A stretch of DNA of 64,000 bases, taken from assembly GCA_947627055.1 (NCBI GenBank), contig CANQUS010000007.1, forward strand, positions 1 through 64,000. Direction: 5' to 3'. Position numbers and translations under genes: made by a program. Below, piece after piece: positions 8,195 through 15,836 of the stretch. Numbering within the stretch: position 1 is the first letter of the stretch; each line of letters starts with the position of its first letter. The stretch is from an uncultured Clostridia bacterium. Its GTDB lineage: Bacteria; Bacillota; Clostridia; Oscillospirales; Acutalibacteraceae. The notes below the pieces were generated by a model that was not told the DNA's origin, searched no databases, and saw nothing but the letters and a program-made list of their open reading frames with translations.

Positions 8195-8617
8195 TCATGA
8201 ATTTTCGCTTGAATTGCTGCTATCGTTGCCGCCCATCATATCCTCTGCTCCGTTTAAAACTCCGCTTACAACATCCTCTGCGCCATCTACCGTACCGCTG
8301 ACTATGTCTTCCGCTCCGCTCACTACATTGCTGACAACGTTTTCACCGTCGCCTATAATGCCGTTTCCGTCGGTAACTGTTCCATTGTTTGTTCCGTTAT
8401 TGGTGCTGTCTGTTCCGTTGCTGCTTGTGTTGTTGTTCGTTCCGTTATTAGTTCCGTTACTGTTTGTATTGTTGTTTGTTCCACTGCCGCTTACTGTATT
8501 GCTACTTGTTGTGCCGTTTGTATCCGGTGATACAGTACCGTTATTACCGTTACCGCAGGCTGCAAGGCTTACTGTGATAAGCGCCATAGTTAAAATGGCA
8601 ACAAGCTTCTTTTTCAT
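8195..8617 (-). CDS. repeat-rich low-complexity lipoprotein
   Basis: The product is a secreted lipoprotein of unknown role. MKKKLVAILTMALITVSLAAC is a signal peptide with lipobox LAAC. It is followed by about 55 residues made almost only of Asn, Thr, Ser and Gly (NGTNNGTNNNTSSNGTDS), then by near-repeats of V(V/L)(S/N)GAED(I/V)VSG in the C-terminal third. ATG 8617 has better spacing from AAGGAG than ATG 8623. The Asn/Thr/Gly part looks like a flexible spacer away from the membrane, and the VSGAED part may form short amphipathic helices. It lies opposite sigK, but nothing in the sequence shows a sporulation role. Confidence 0.8.
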   Translation of the reverse strand: MKKKLVAILTMALITVSLAACGNGNNGTVSPDTNGTTSSNTVSGSGTNNNTNSNGTNNGTNNNTSSNGTDSTNNGTNNGTVTDGNGIIGDGENVVSNVVSGAEDIVSGTVDGAEDVVSGVLNGAEDMMGGNDSSNSSENS

Positions 8618-8858
8618 CTGCATTATCTCCTTAATTAAGATATTTACTTAAAATTATCATTAAAGCATCTGCCGAAGATAATCTCGGTTTAACGCTTTCC
8701 TTATACAACACAACATGATCTTTATGATGGATCATGCGGTGTCGCTTTATTATCATTCGCATTTTCTTACAAATTATCAAAATTATAAACAGACAAGCAA
8801 AAAAAATTTATCTCCGCATAAAAATTACTACTGGATATTTTTCATTCGGAGGTGCGTT
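8618..8858. other. spacer upstream of sigK
   Basis: This AT-rich divergent spacer separates the lipoprotein and sigK. The ORF track extends the sigK frame up to 8715, but that part has no ribosome site and no sigma-factor similarity. I looked for a SigE-type promoter for sigK and found only weak candidates such as GCATAAAAAT near 8817. Confidence 0.5.
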
Positions 8859-9548
8859 ATGCTTGATTTGATACTAAAGCTGTTCAATCAATTTTCTATG
8901 TTTTTTATTCTTCATGTGACGGGCGGCGGATCATTTCCAAAGCCGCTGTCAGCCAAGGAAGAGCGCGAATGCCTGATAAAATGGAAAAACGGAGATATTA
9001 ACGCAAGAAATAAGCTCGTTGAGCATAATCTGCGTCTTGTCGCGCATATAGCAAAAAAATACTATGCATCATGCAGCGACACTGACGAGCTTGTTTCAAT
9101 AGGCACTATCGGGCTTATTAAGGCCGTAAACACTTTTGATTTGGACAAAAACATTCGTCTTTCAAGCTATGCCTCAAGGTGTATTGAGAACGAGGTTTTG
9201 ATGTATTTCAGGAACGGAAAAAAGTCCTCACAGGATATGTCGCTTGACGATGCGATAGATTCCGACAGCGATGGAAACAAGCTGACTCTGATGGACATTA
9301 TGTCTATAGACGACGACTTTGTAGACGATATTGACATTAAGCTAAAAAGTGAAAAGCTGCAAAAATACATTTCAGAGGTTCTTACACCGCGCGAAAAGCT
9401 TGTTATAACGCTGAGATACGGACTTGACGGACAGGAACCTCTGACGCAGCGTGAAATTGCGAAAAAACTCAATATCTCACGATCATATGTCAGCCGCATT
9501 GAAAAAAAAGCCCTTGAGGGTCTCAAAAAAAGATTCGACAAAGGATAA
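8859..9548 (+). CDS. sigK: RNA polymerase sporulation sigma factor SigK (pro-SigK)
   Basis: SigK directs late mother-cell transcription during spore formation (coat, dipicolinate synthesis). The start is ATG 8859 behind GGAGG, giving 229 residues instead of the 277 in the track. Residues 1-20 (MLDLILKLFNQFSMFF...) form a hydrophobic pro-sequence before FPKPLS, as in Bacillus pro-SigK, so processing by a SpoIVFB-type protease is likely. Region 2 has EHNLRLVAHIAKKYY (55-69), DELVSIGTIGLIKAVNTFD and YASRCIENEVLMYFR; region 4 has TQREIAKKLNISRSYVSRIEKKAL (196-219). These features fit SigK better than SigE. The gene is not interrupted by a skin element. A 6S-like RNA begins right after the stop codon. 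Confidence 0.93.
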   Translation: MLDLILKLFNQFSMFFILHVTGGGSFPKPLSAKEERECLIKWKNGDINARNKLVEHNLRLVAHIAKKYYASCSDTDELVSIGTIGLIKAVNTFDLDKNIRLSSYASRCIENEVLMYFRNGKKSSQDMSLDDAIDSDSDGNKLTLMDIMSIDDDFVDDIDIKLKSEKLQKYISEVLTPREKLVITLRYGLDGQEPLTQREIAKKLNISRSYVSRIEKKALEGLKKRFDKG

Positions 9549-9781
9549 CGGCTGGGTGTTCCCGCAGGCAAGAAGCGTAATCGCTTGTTACCTCGATCGA
9601 CAATGATAAGGGAAACCTGTGTCCGCGTGGGGACTACATTTCCAATGAACTGCCGTCAGCACACGCAAGTATAATTCTTACTAAGTCCTGTGCGGTACAT
9701 AACAGACACCTTACGACATCTAAATTTTTCGCCGCAAGTCGAAAAATGACCTCGCATCTTGCTGTGTGGGGCATCCAGCCG
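9549..9781 (+). ncRNA. ssrS: probable 6S RNA
   Basis: A 233-nt stretch folds by eye into a single long rod. CGGCTGGGTGTTCCC (9549-9563) pairs with GGGGCATCCAGCCG at the end, and GCAAG (9568-9572) pairs with CTTGC (9758-9762). A small hairpin AAGCG/CGCTT follows near 9571-9586. The centre has CCGC..GGGAC pairing with GTCC..GCGG. The closing-stem strands resemble those of E. coli 6S RNA (GAUGUUCGCAAGCGGG with GCGGCAUCUC), as does the length. 6S RNA binds housekeeping RNA polymerase by mimicking an open promoter. No separate promoter was found, so it may be cut from the sigK transcript. A different structured RNA cannot be excluded without a covariance search. Confidence 0.68.
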
Positions 9782-9808
9782 CCGAGATAAATTTCAATAG
9801 CTTACCGC

Positions 9809-9835
9809 ACCTTATTTACTTCTCGACATAGTATG
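9809..9835 (+). promoter_or_regulatory. SigK-type promoter of dpaAB
   Basis: AC (9809-9810), then 16 nt, then CATAGTATG (9827-9835) fits the SigK pattern AC-N16-CATANNNTA except at the last base. Transcription would begin near 9842, before the TTG start of dpaA at 9869 but after the ATG at 9833, which rules out that ATG. Confidence 0.65.
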
Positions 9836-9868
9836 TACTATCAAGTTAAATTGCGGGAGGTAATTTTC

Positions 9869-10759
9869 TTGCTGAGCAATAATGTTTTCTGTGTTATAGG
9901 TGGTGATTTGCGTCAGCTTTATTGTGCACAAGCTATCGCAAATGATGGATATACAGTCTGCGCTTCGTGCTTTGAAGAATGCAGTGTTAAGTTTTCTTTT
10001 GAAGAGCCTGATGTCAGAAAAGCAATAAGAAAATCCGATACTATTATTCTTCCACTTCCTGTTACAAAGGATGGAATCACACTCAATACACCGTTCGGAA
10101 AAGGCTCGATCATACTTGATGACACATTTGCAAGGGTTTGCTCCGGAAAAAAGGTATTCTGCGGAATGAAGGAGCGTTTGCTCTCTACAAGCCCTCTTTG
10201 GAATACAAGCCTAGTTTTTGATTATTCAAAGCGTGAGGAATTTGCCGTTATGAATGCTGTTCCGACAAGCGAAGGAGCTATCGAGTGTGCTATGCGTGAA
10301 TTTGCGGGAACCATAAACGGCTCACGCTGTCTTGTGGCGGGATATGGGAGGATCGGACGCGTCCTTTCCTCTATGCTCAAGGGAATTGGTGCAGATGTCT
10401 CCGTCAGCGCAAGGAAAAAAAGTGATATGGCATTTATTCGAGCAGCAGGCATGACGCCGCTGAACATCGAGGAGCTTTCATGCTTACCGCAAAGCCTCGC
10501 TCAGTTTGACTTGATATTTAATACAGTTCCTTTTATGATTTTTGACTCGCACACACTCGCTCGAATTGTACCTGCATCTGCAAATACAATAATAATTGAT
10601 TTAGCTTCTCTTCCGGGGGGAGTTGACTTTGAAGCCTGTGAACGTTTGGGTATACACGCTATGCGTGCGCTTTCCCTGCCGGGACGTGTTGCGCCGAAAA
10701 CCGCGGGAGAAATCATAAAAAACGCTGTTTATAATATAACAGAGGAGGATTTACGGTGA
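9869..10759 (+). CDS. dpaA: dipicolinate synthase subunit A
   Basis: DpaA (SpoVFA) with DpaB oxidises dihydrodipicolinate to dipicolinic acid in the mother cell; the product fills the spore core with calcium. The protein shows VIGGDLRQL at the N-terminus as in Bacillus DpaA, a Rossmann motif VAGYGRIGR near residue 160, and the family signatures DLASLPGGVDFE and LPGRVAPKTAGEI near the C-terminus. TTG 9869, 8 nt after GGGAGG, is preferred over ATG 9833 because the latter lies inside the predicted -10 element. Length is 296 residues, as usual. dpaB overlaps the stop by 4 nt. Regulation by SigK is inferred from the promoter and from sigK next door. Confidence 0.93.
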   Translation: MLSNNVFCVIGGDLRQLYCAQAIANDGYTVCASCFEECSVKFSFEEPDVRKAIRKSDTIILPLPVTKDGITLNTPFGKGSIILDDTFARVCSGKKVFCGMKERLLSTSPLWNTSLVFDYSKREEFAVMNAVPTSEGAIECAMREFAGTINGSRCLVAGYGRIGRVLSSMLKGIGADVSVSARKKSDMAFIRAAGMTPLNIEELSCLPQSLAQFDLIFNTVPFMIFDSHTLARIVPASANTIIIDLASLPGGVDFEACERLGIHAMRALSLPGRVAPKTAGEIIKNAVYNITEEDLR

Positions 10760-11343
10760 CACGCAAAACCGTGGGATTTGCCATGTGCGGCTCTTTCTGC
10801 ACCTTTTCACGAGCAATCCCCCAGATAGACGCGCTTATAGCTGCGGACTATGACGTGCTCCCGATCATGTCATATAATGCTGCGACAACAGACACACGAT
10901 TCGGCAAAGCACATGATTTTATCGAAGAAATTGAAGCTAAAACAAAAAGAAAGATCATAATGACAGTAAAGGACGCGGAGCCTATCGGTCCGAAGGGCAT
11001 GACGGATATTATGATCATCGCTCCCTGCACGGGCAACACGGTTTCAAAGCTTTCTTACGGAATAACGGACACGCCTGTTACAATGGCGGCAAAATCCCAT
11101 CTTCGTCAGGAAAAGCCCCTCGTATTAGCTGTTGCAACCAATGACGCTCTTGGTGCTTCCGCTCAAAGCATCGGCAGAATGCTCAACACACGCCACGTCT
11201 TTTTTGTTCCTCTTTCTCAGGATGCTCCGATCAAAAAGCCAAAATCACTTGTAGCACACTTTGAAATGATACCAAAAACAATAGAAGCGGCACTTTCAGG
11301 CAGACAAATACAACCTATTTTTTGCGCTCCGGGTGAGCTTTAG
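10756..11343 (+). CDS. dpaB: dipicolinate synthase subunit B
   Basis: DpaB (SpoVFB) is the flavoprotein-like partner of DpaA. Its GTG start overlaps the dpaA stop (GTGA), behind GAGGAGG, so translation is coupled. The 195-residue chain has the flavoprotein fold of the decarboxylase type: VGFAMCGSFCTFSRA at the start, IIAPCTGNTVSKLSYGITDTPVTMAAKSHLR in the middle and LVLAVATNDALGASAQSIGRML later. Sequence order and length match Bacillus SpoVFB. It acts in the mother cell late in sporulation. No dipicolinate transporter (spoVA) genes other than the spoVAF-like gene at 20.8 kb are in the window. Confidence 0.93.
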   Translation: MTRKTVGFAMCGSFCTFSRAIPQIDALIAADYDVLPIMSYNAATTDTRFGKAHDFIEEIEAKTKRKIIMTVKDAEPIGPKGMTDIMIIAPCTGNTVSKLSYGITDTPVTMAAKSHLRQEKPLVLAVATNDALGASAQSIGRMLNTRHVFFVPLSQDAPIKKPKSLVAHFEMIPKTIEAALSGRQIQPIFCAPGEL

Positions 11344-11442
11344 TCGCATAAGCGAATAAGTTGTTGTAAACAGGCGTCTAACCACATCTCGGCTGTAATA
11401 AAAAATAAGTAAAAAACAGAACGTAAGCCAATATCCTGATAT

Positions 11443-11481
11443 AAAAAAGCTTCACTCAAGAATGCTATACATGAGTGAAGC
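11443..11481 (-). terminator. terminator of the uvrB-parE-parC operon
   Basis: Perfect 10-bp stem GCTTCACTCA / TGAGTGAAGC with a 13-nt loop; on the minus strand it is followed by TTTTTTAT. It lies 16 nt past the parC stop. It may also stop plus-strand transcripts from dpaB. Confidence 0.88.
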
Positions 11482-11496
11482 TGTACTTTTGCGGTT

Positions 11497-13734
11497 TTAC
11501 AACTCAAGCTGTTCGCCGGAGGTCTCCTCAGCTGTCGGCATAAAGCCCGCTGAGGGGAGCGTCTTGGTTCTATATCTGTTCGGTGTTTGAAGCATACTCT
11601 CAAGGTAAGGCTCAGCCGATATTACTCTGTGTCCCTTTCTCTGCTTGAATACAGCAACACCCTGAGTATTTCTTGTGGTCTTTGAGGTGATTGCGCCTGT
11701 ATGGAGCAAAAGCATTCTCCCTGACGAGGATCTCATAAGAATCTCGCTGTCCTCGTCATTCACGAATACTATCGCTGCAAGTTGTTCCTTGTCGCTGTAT
11801 GCGCCTGTCAGCTTTTTACGGTTTGTTTTAGTTTCATATGCTTTAAGGCTTACTTTAGCGACCTTTCCGTTCTCGAAGAAGAAGAATACGTACCCCGTGT
11901 AGTCGGTGGTCGCAACCATATAAATTGCGTTTTCACCCTCGTCCATACCGAGCTTAGCGGGGATGTATTCACCTAGTACGCTAGCCTTTGTGTCAGAGAA
12001 CTCACATGCCTTTGTTTTATACACCTTCGCTCTGTCGCTGAAGAACAACAAATCGGTATTGTTCATTCCTTCCTGCGACTGGGTTATATAGTCCTCCTCT
12101 TTTAGCTTTTGCTCACCGCCCATTCGCAGCGAAAGCGGGGTTATTTTTTTAAAATATCCCTCATTGGTAAAGAACAGATTTACGGGATAGTCGGGTATTT
12201 CCTCGACGACCGTTTCCTCGACCAAATCCTGAGCGTAGATGATCATACTTTTTCTCGGCTGACCGTATTTCTCGGCTATCGAGGTAAGCTCTTTAATTAT
12301 TATATTCTTTATCTTAGTTTTGCTCTCCATTATGGATTTAAGTTCGGCTATATCCTTTTCAAGGCTTTCGGTTTCCTGTGTGCGCTTGAGTATATATTCA
12401 CGGTTAAGGTGACGCAGCTTTATCTCCGCGACATATTCAGCCTGTGTTTCATCTATACCGAAGCCTATCATGAGGTTAGGTACGACCTCGGATTCCTCCT
12501 CGGTTTCACGTACTATCCTGATAGCTTTGTCAATATCGAGCAATATCCTCTCAAGTCCCTTGAGAAGATGAAGTTTATCCTCCTTTTTATGGAGATCATA
12601 GTGTGTCCTGCGCCTAACACATTCAATGCGGAACGCCGTCCACTCGCCCAAAAGTTCCCGAACGCCCATAACTCTCGGCGTTCCTGCAATTAGAACATTA
12701 AAATTGCACGAGAAGCTGTCCTCGAGAGTAGTTGTCTTATACAGCTTTCTCATAAGCTTGTCGGGATCTGCATTGCGCTTAAGATCTATTGTAATTTTAA
12801 GTCCGTCTATGCCTGTTTCATCCCTGATGTCGGCAATTTCCTTAATTTTTCCGAGCTTTACGAGATCAATGATCTTTTCTATTATGGCCTCTGATGTCGT
12901 TGTCGGAGGAATACTTGTAATATCAATACAGTTTTCAAACTTATCATAGCTATAACGTGAGCGAACCTTTATGCTGCCGCGTCCTGTGCGGTAAATTTCA
13001 TCAATGATTTTCTTATCATAGATTATCTGACCGCCGCCCGGGAAGTCGGGCGCAATGAGTGTTGAGGAAATATCGTGGTTTTCGTCACGCATGAGAGCTA
13101 TCGTTGTTTCACATACCTCACGGAGATTGAACGGGCAAATGGAGCTTGCCATGCCGACTGCAATGCCGGTATTTGCATTGATAAGTACCGACGGATACGC
13201 TGCAGGCAATAGAGTTGGTTCCTTTAATGTGTTATCATAGTTATCGACAAAGTCAACGGTATCCTTATCAATATCTCTGAAAAGCTCTTCGCAGATAGGG
13301 TCAAGCCGCGCCTCAGTATATCTTGATGCCGCCCAAGCCATATCGCGGCTGTAAAACTTACCGAAGTTCCCCTTTGAATCTACATAAGGATGCAGAAGCG
13401 CTTCATAACCTCTGCTGAGACGTACCATAGTATCATAGATAGCGCTGTCGCCGTGCGGATTGAGCTTCATGGTCTGACCGACTATATTAGCCGACTTTGT
13501 TCTCGCGCCGCCGAGAAGCCCCATCTTATACATAGTATATAGGAGCTTTCTGTGCGAGGGCTTGAAGCCGTCGATCTCCGGAATAGCTCTTGAGAGAATA
13601 ACGCTCATAGCATAGGGCATATAGTTTTCTTCAATAGTCGAGGCTATTTTCTGTTCTACTATCTCCCCCGCTCCCGCAATATATCCGTGCAGCTTAGGTT
13701 CAGTACGCAGAGAAGTTTTTTTCTTTTTTGCCAT
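11497..13734 (-). CDS. parC: type II DNA topoisomerase subunit A (topoisomerase IV ParC-like)
   Basis: This is the DNA-cutting and -rejoining subunit of a GyrA/ParC-type topoisomerase. The catalytic Tyr139 is in AASRYTEARL, and the quinolone region reads LNPHGDSAIYDTMVRLS (91-107) with Ser97 and Asp101 at the usual sensitive positions. A coiled-coil region and a C-terminal beta-propeller-like half follow. At 745 residues it is shorter than most GyrA. It is the last gene of uvrB-parE-parC and ends in a strong terminator. No gyrase pair is in the window, so the ParC name rests on the divergent sequence of the partner and on the common second topoisomerase of Clostridia. Confidence 0.85.
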   Translation of the reverse strand: MAKKKKTSLRTEPKLHGYIAGAGEIVEQKIASTIEENYMPYAMSVILSRAIPEIDGFKPSHRKLLYTMYKMGLLGGARTKSANIVGQTMKLNPHGDSAIYDTMVRLSRGYEALLHPYVDSKGNFGKFYSRDMAWAASRYTEARLDPICEELFRDIDKDTVDFVDNYDNTLKEPTLLPAAYPSVLINANTGIAVGMASSICPFNLREVCETTIALMRDENHDISSTLIAPDFPGGGQIIYDKKIIDEIYRTGRGSIKVRSRYSYDKFENCIDITSIPPTTTSEAIIEKIIDLVKLGKIKEIADIRDETGIDGLKITIDLKRNADPDKLMRKLYKTTTLEDSFSCNFNVLIAGTPRVMGVRELLGEWTAFRIECVRRRTHYDLHKKEDKLHLLKGLERILLDIDKAIRIVRETEEESEVVPNLMIGFGIDETQAEYVAEIKLRHLNREYILKRTQETESLEKDIAELKSIMESKTKIKNIIIKELTSIAEKYGQPRKSMIIYAQDLVEETVVEEIPDYPVNLFFTNEGYFKKITPLSLRMGGEQKLKEEDYITQSQEGMNNTDLLFFSDRAKVYKTKACEFSDTKASVLGEYIPAKLGMDEGENAIYMVATTDYTGYVFFFFENGKVAKVSLKAYETKTNRKKLTGAYSDKEQLAAIVFVNDEDSEILMRSSSGRMLLLHTGAITSKTTRNTQGVAVFKQRKGHRVISAEPYLESMLQTPNRYRTKTLPSAGFMPTAEETSGEQLEL

Positions 13735-13806
13735 ATTTTATATATCATACCTTTCATAGATCAGGTGCTCATTTTTCTTTAAACTTATTGCTTTTGAACT
13801 GAATAA

Positions 13807-15792
13807 TCAGCTTACATCTATATTATCAATATACTCTGCTCCATGCTCGACAATATATTCCTTTCTTCCGTTAAGGTTATCACCGAGAAGTATATCGAAC
13901 ATTTCGCTTGTTTTCTGCGCGTCATCGGGCATAACCTTGATAAGTCTGCGCGTTGAGGGATTCATGGTTGTAAGGCTCATCATATCGGGCTCATTCTCAC
14001 CAAGTCCCTTTGAACGCTGGACAGTGAACTTTTTTTCACCAATTTTTTTGATAAATTCTTCCTTTTCAGATTCTGTGTATGCGAAGTACACCTCGTCCTT
14101 CGTGTTTATTTCATACAGCGGCGACTCGGCAATATATACCTTGCCCTCCTCGATCAATGTCGGTGTGAGTCGATAAAGCATTGTTAGCAGAAGCGTCCTT
14201 ATCTGAAAGCCATCAACATCGGCATCTGTACATAGGATGACCTTGCACCAGCGCAGACTGTTTAAATCGAATGATGATAAGTCCTTGTTCGCCTTAGACT
14301 TGACCTCTACTCCGCATCCGAGAACCTTTAGAAGGTCAGTTATTATCTCGTTTTTAAAAATTTTATCGTAATCAGCCTTAAGACAGTTCAAGATTTTACC
14401 CCGTATTGGTATGATAGCCTGAAAATCAGGATCGCGAGCCTGTTTACAGGCGCCGAGAGCGGAATCTCCCTCAACTATAAAGACCTCTCTCTTTTCAACA
14501 TCCTTGCTCCTGCAGTCGACAAACTTTGCGACTCTGCCAGTCATATCCATATTGCCTGTGAGCTTTTTCTTTATATTGAGCCTTGTCTTTTCGGCGTCCT
14601 CACGACTGCGCTTGTTTATTAAGACCTGATTTGCAATCTTCTCTGCGTCAAGAGGATTTTCTATAAAATAAATTTCAAGCTGATGACGCAGAAATTCAGT
14701 CATTGCGTCCTGAATACCCTTGTTTGTTATAGCTTTTTTTGTCTGATTCTCGTACGAGGTTATACTTGAAAATGATGATATGACTATAACGAGACAATCC
14801 TCCACATCTGAAAAGCTTATCTTGCTTTCATTTTTAGTATACCTTGAGTTCTGCTTGAGATATGCGTCTATCTGATATACAAAAGCGTTTTTTACTGCTT
14901 TTTCAGGCGCGCCTCCATGCTCAAGCCAACTTGAATTATGATAATATTCCGCGCCGCTCACTTTGTTTGAAAAGGCTAAGGCAACATTTATTTTTGCTCT
15001 GTATTCCGGTTTATCCTCGCGATCCTTGACAGTACGTTCAGTCTGCCATGTTTGAACCGGCGTCATGCCGTTTTCACCAATAAGCTCAGTGACATGGTCG
15101 GCAATTCCGTTTTCGTATTTAAATTCTGTCGTTTCAAATTCATGACCGACCTGATTGCGGAAAACAAATGTAACTCCTGCGTTTACTATCGCCTGACGCT
15201 TTATTGTATCGAGATAATATTCCTTACTAATATCAATATCCGTGAAAACCTGCAGATCGGGGCGCCAGCGGATTTTTGTACCCGTATCCCTTTTGGAATA
15301 TTTTTCACGTTTCAGGCCGCCGACGTTTTCTCCGTGTTCAAAATGAAGCGTAAATCGCTCTCCGTCACGGCGAATATCAACATCCATATATTCGGACGAA
15401 TATTGAGTTGAGCAAAGACCGAGACCGTTTAATCCGAGGGAATATTCATAGCTTTCCGCAGCGTTATTGTTGAACTTACCGCCCGCATAAAGCTCGCAGA
15501 AAACAAGCTCCCAGTTGAAGCGCTCCTCGTTTTTATTGTAATCAACGGGTATACCTCGCCCGAAGTCCTCTATTTCAACCGATTTATCAGCGTAGCGTGT
15601 TACGATTATTTTATTTCCAAATCCCTCACGAGCTTCATCTATAGAGTTTGAGAGGATCTCAAACACTGAATGCTGACAGCCCTCTATTCCGTCAGAGCCG
15701 AATATAACTGCGGGACGCTTGCGAACTCTATCCGCACCTTTCAGCGACGATATACTTTCATTACCGTATGTCTGTGTATTTTTCTTTGCCAA
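13807..15792 (-). CDS. parE: type II DNA topoisomerase subunit B (divergent ParE-like)
   Basis: This is the ATPase subunit paired with the ParC-like protein 72 nt downstream. GHKL motifs are EILSNSIDEAREG near residue 47, EDFGRGIPVD, and GLNGLGLCST where GyrB/ParE normally has GGLHGVGAS. The TOPRIM domain has VEGDSALGACKQARD (usually EGDSAGGSAKQGRD) and CTDADVDGFQIRTLLLT, keeping the metal-binding DxD; RSKGLGEN follows. Length is 661. The start is TTG 15792 after GAGG. Departures at several near-invariant positions mark a divergent clostridial lineage, not a housekeeping gyrase. It is cotranscribed with uvrB, 44 nt upstream. Confidence 0.87.
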   Translation of the reverse strand: MAKKNTQTYGNESISSLKGADRVRKRPAVIFGSDGIEGCQHSVFEILSNSIDEAREGFGNKIIVTRYADKSVEIEDFGRGIPVDYNKNEERFNWELVFCELYAGGKFNNNAAESYEYSLGLNGLGLCSTQYSSEYMDVDIRRDGERFTLHFEHGENVGGLKREKYSKRDTGTKIRWRPDLQVFTDIDISKEYYLDTIKRQAIVNAGVTFVFRNQVGHEFETTEFKYENGIADHVTELIGENGMTPVQTWQTERTVKDREDKPEYRAKINVALAFSNKVSGAEYYHNSSWLEHGGAPEKAVKNAFVYQIDAYLKQNSRYTKNESKISFSDVEDCLVIVISSFSSITSYENQTKKAITNKGIQDAMTEFLRHQLEIYFIENPLDAEKIANQVLINKRSREDAEKTRLNIKKKLTGNMDMTGRVAKFVDCRSKDVEKREVFIVEGDSALGACKQARDPDFQAIIPIRGKILNCLKADYDKIFKNEIITDLLKVLGCGVEVKSKANKDLSSFDLNSLRWCKVILCTDADVDGFQIRTLLLTMLYRLTPTLIEEGKVYIAESPLYEINTKDEVYFAYTESEKEEFIKKIGEKKFTVQRSKGLGENEPDMMSLTTMNPSTRRLIKVMPDDAQKTSEMFDILLGDNLNGRKEYIVEHGAEYIDNIDVS

Positions 15793-15836
15793 TTCTTTTT
15801 CCTCACTTTAAATATCATGCTTGAGTTATCAGGAGG

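Noticed and set aside
8715-8858. N-terminal extension of sigK
   Set aside because: No sigma-factor similarity and the GGAGG-ATG at 8859 gives the expected pro-SigK.
12109-12693. 194-residue plus-strand ORF
   Set aside because: Antisense shadow of parC; no start signal and no family features.
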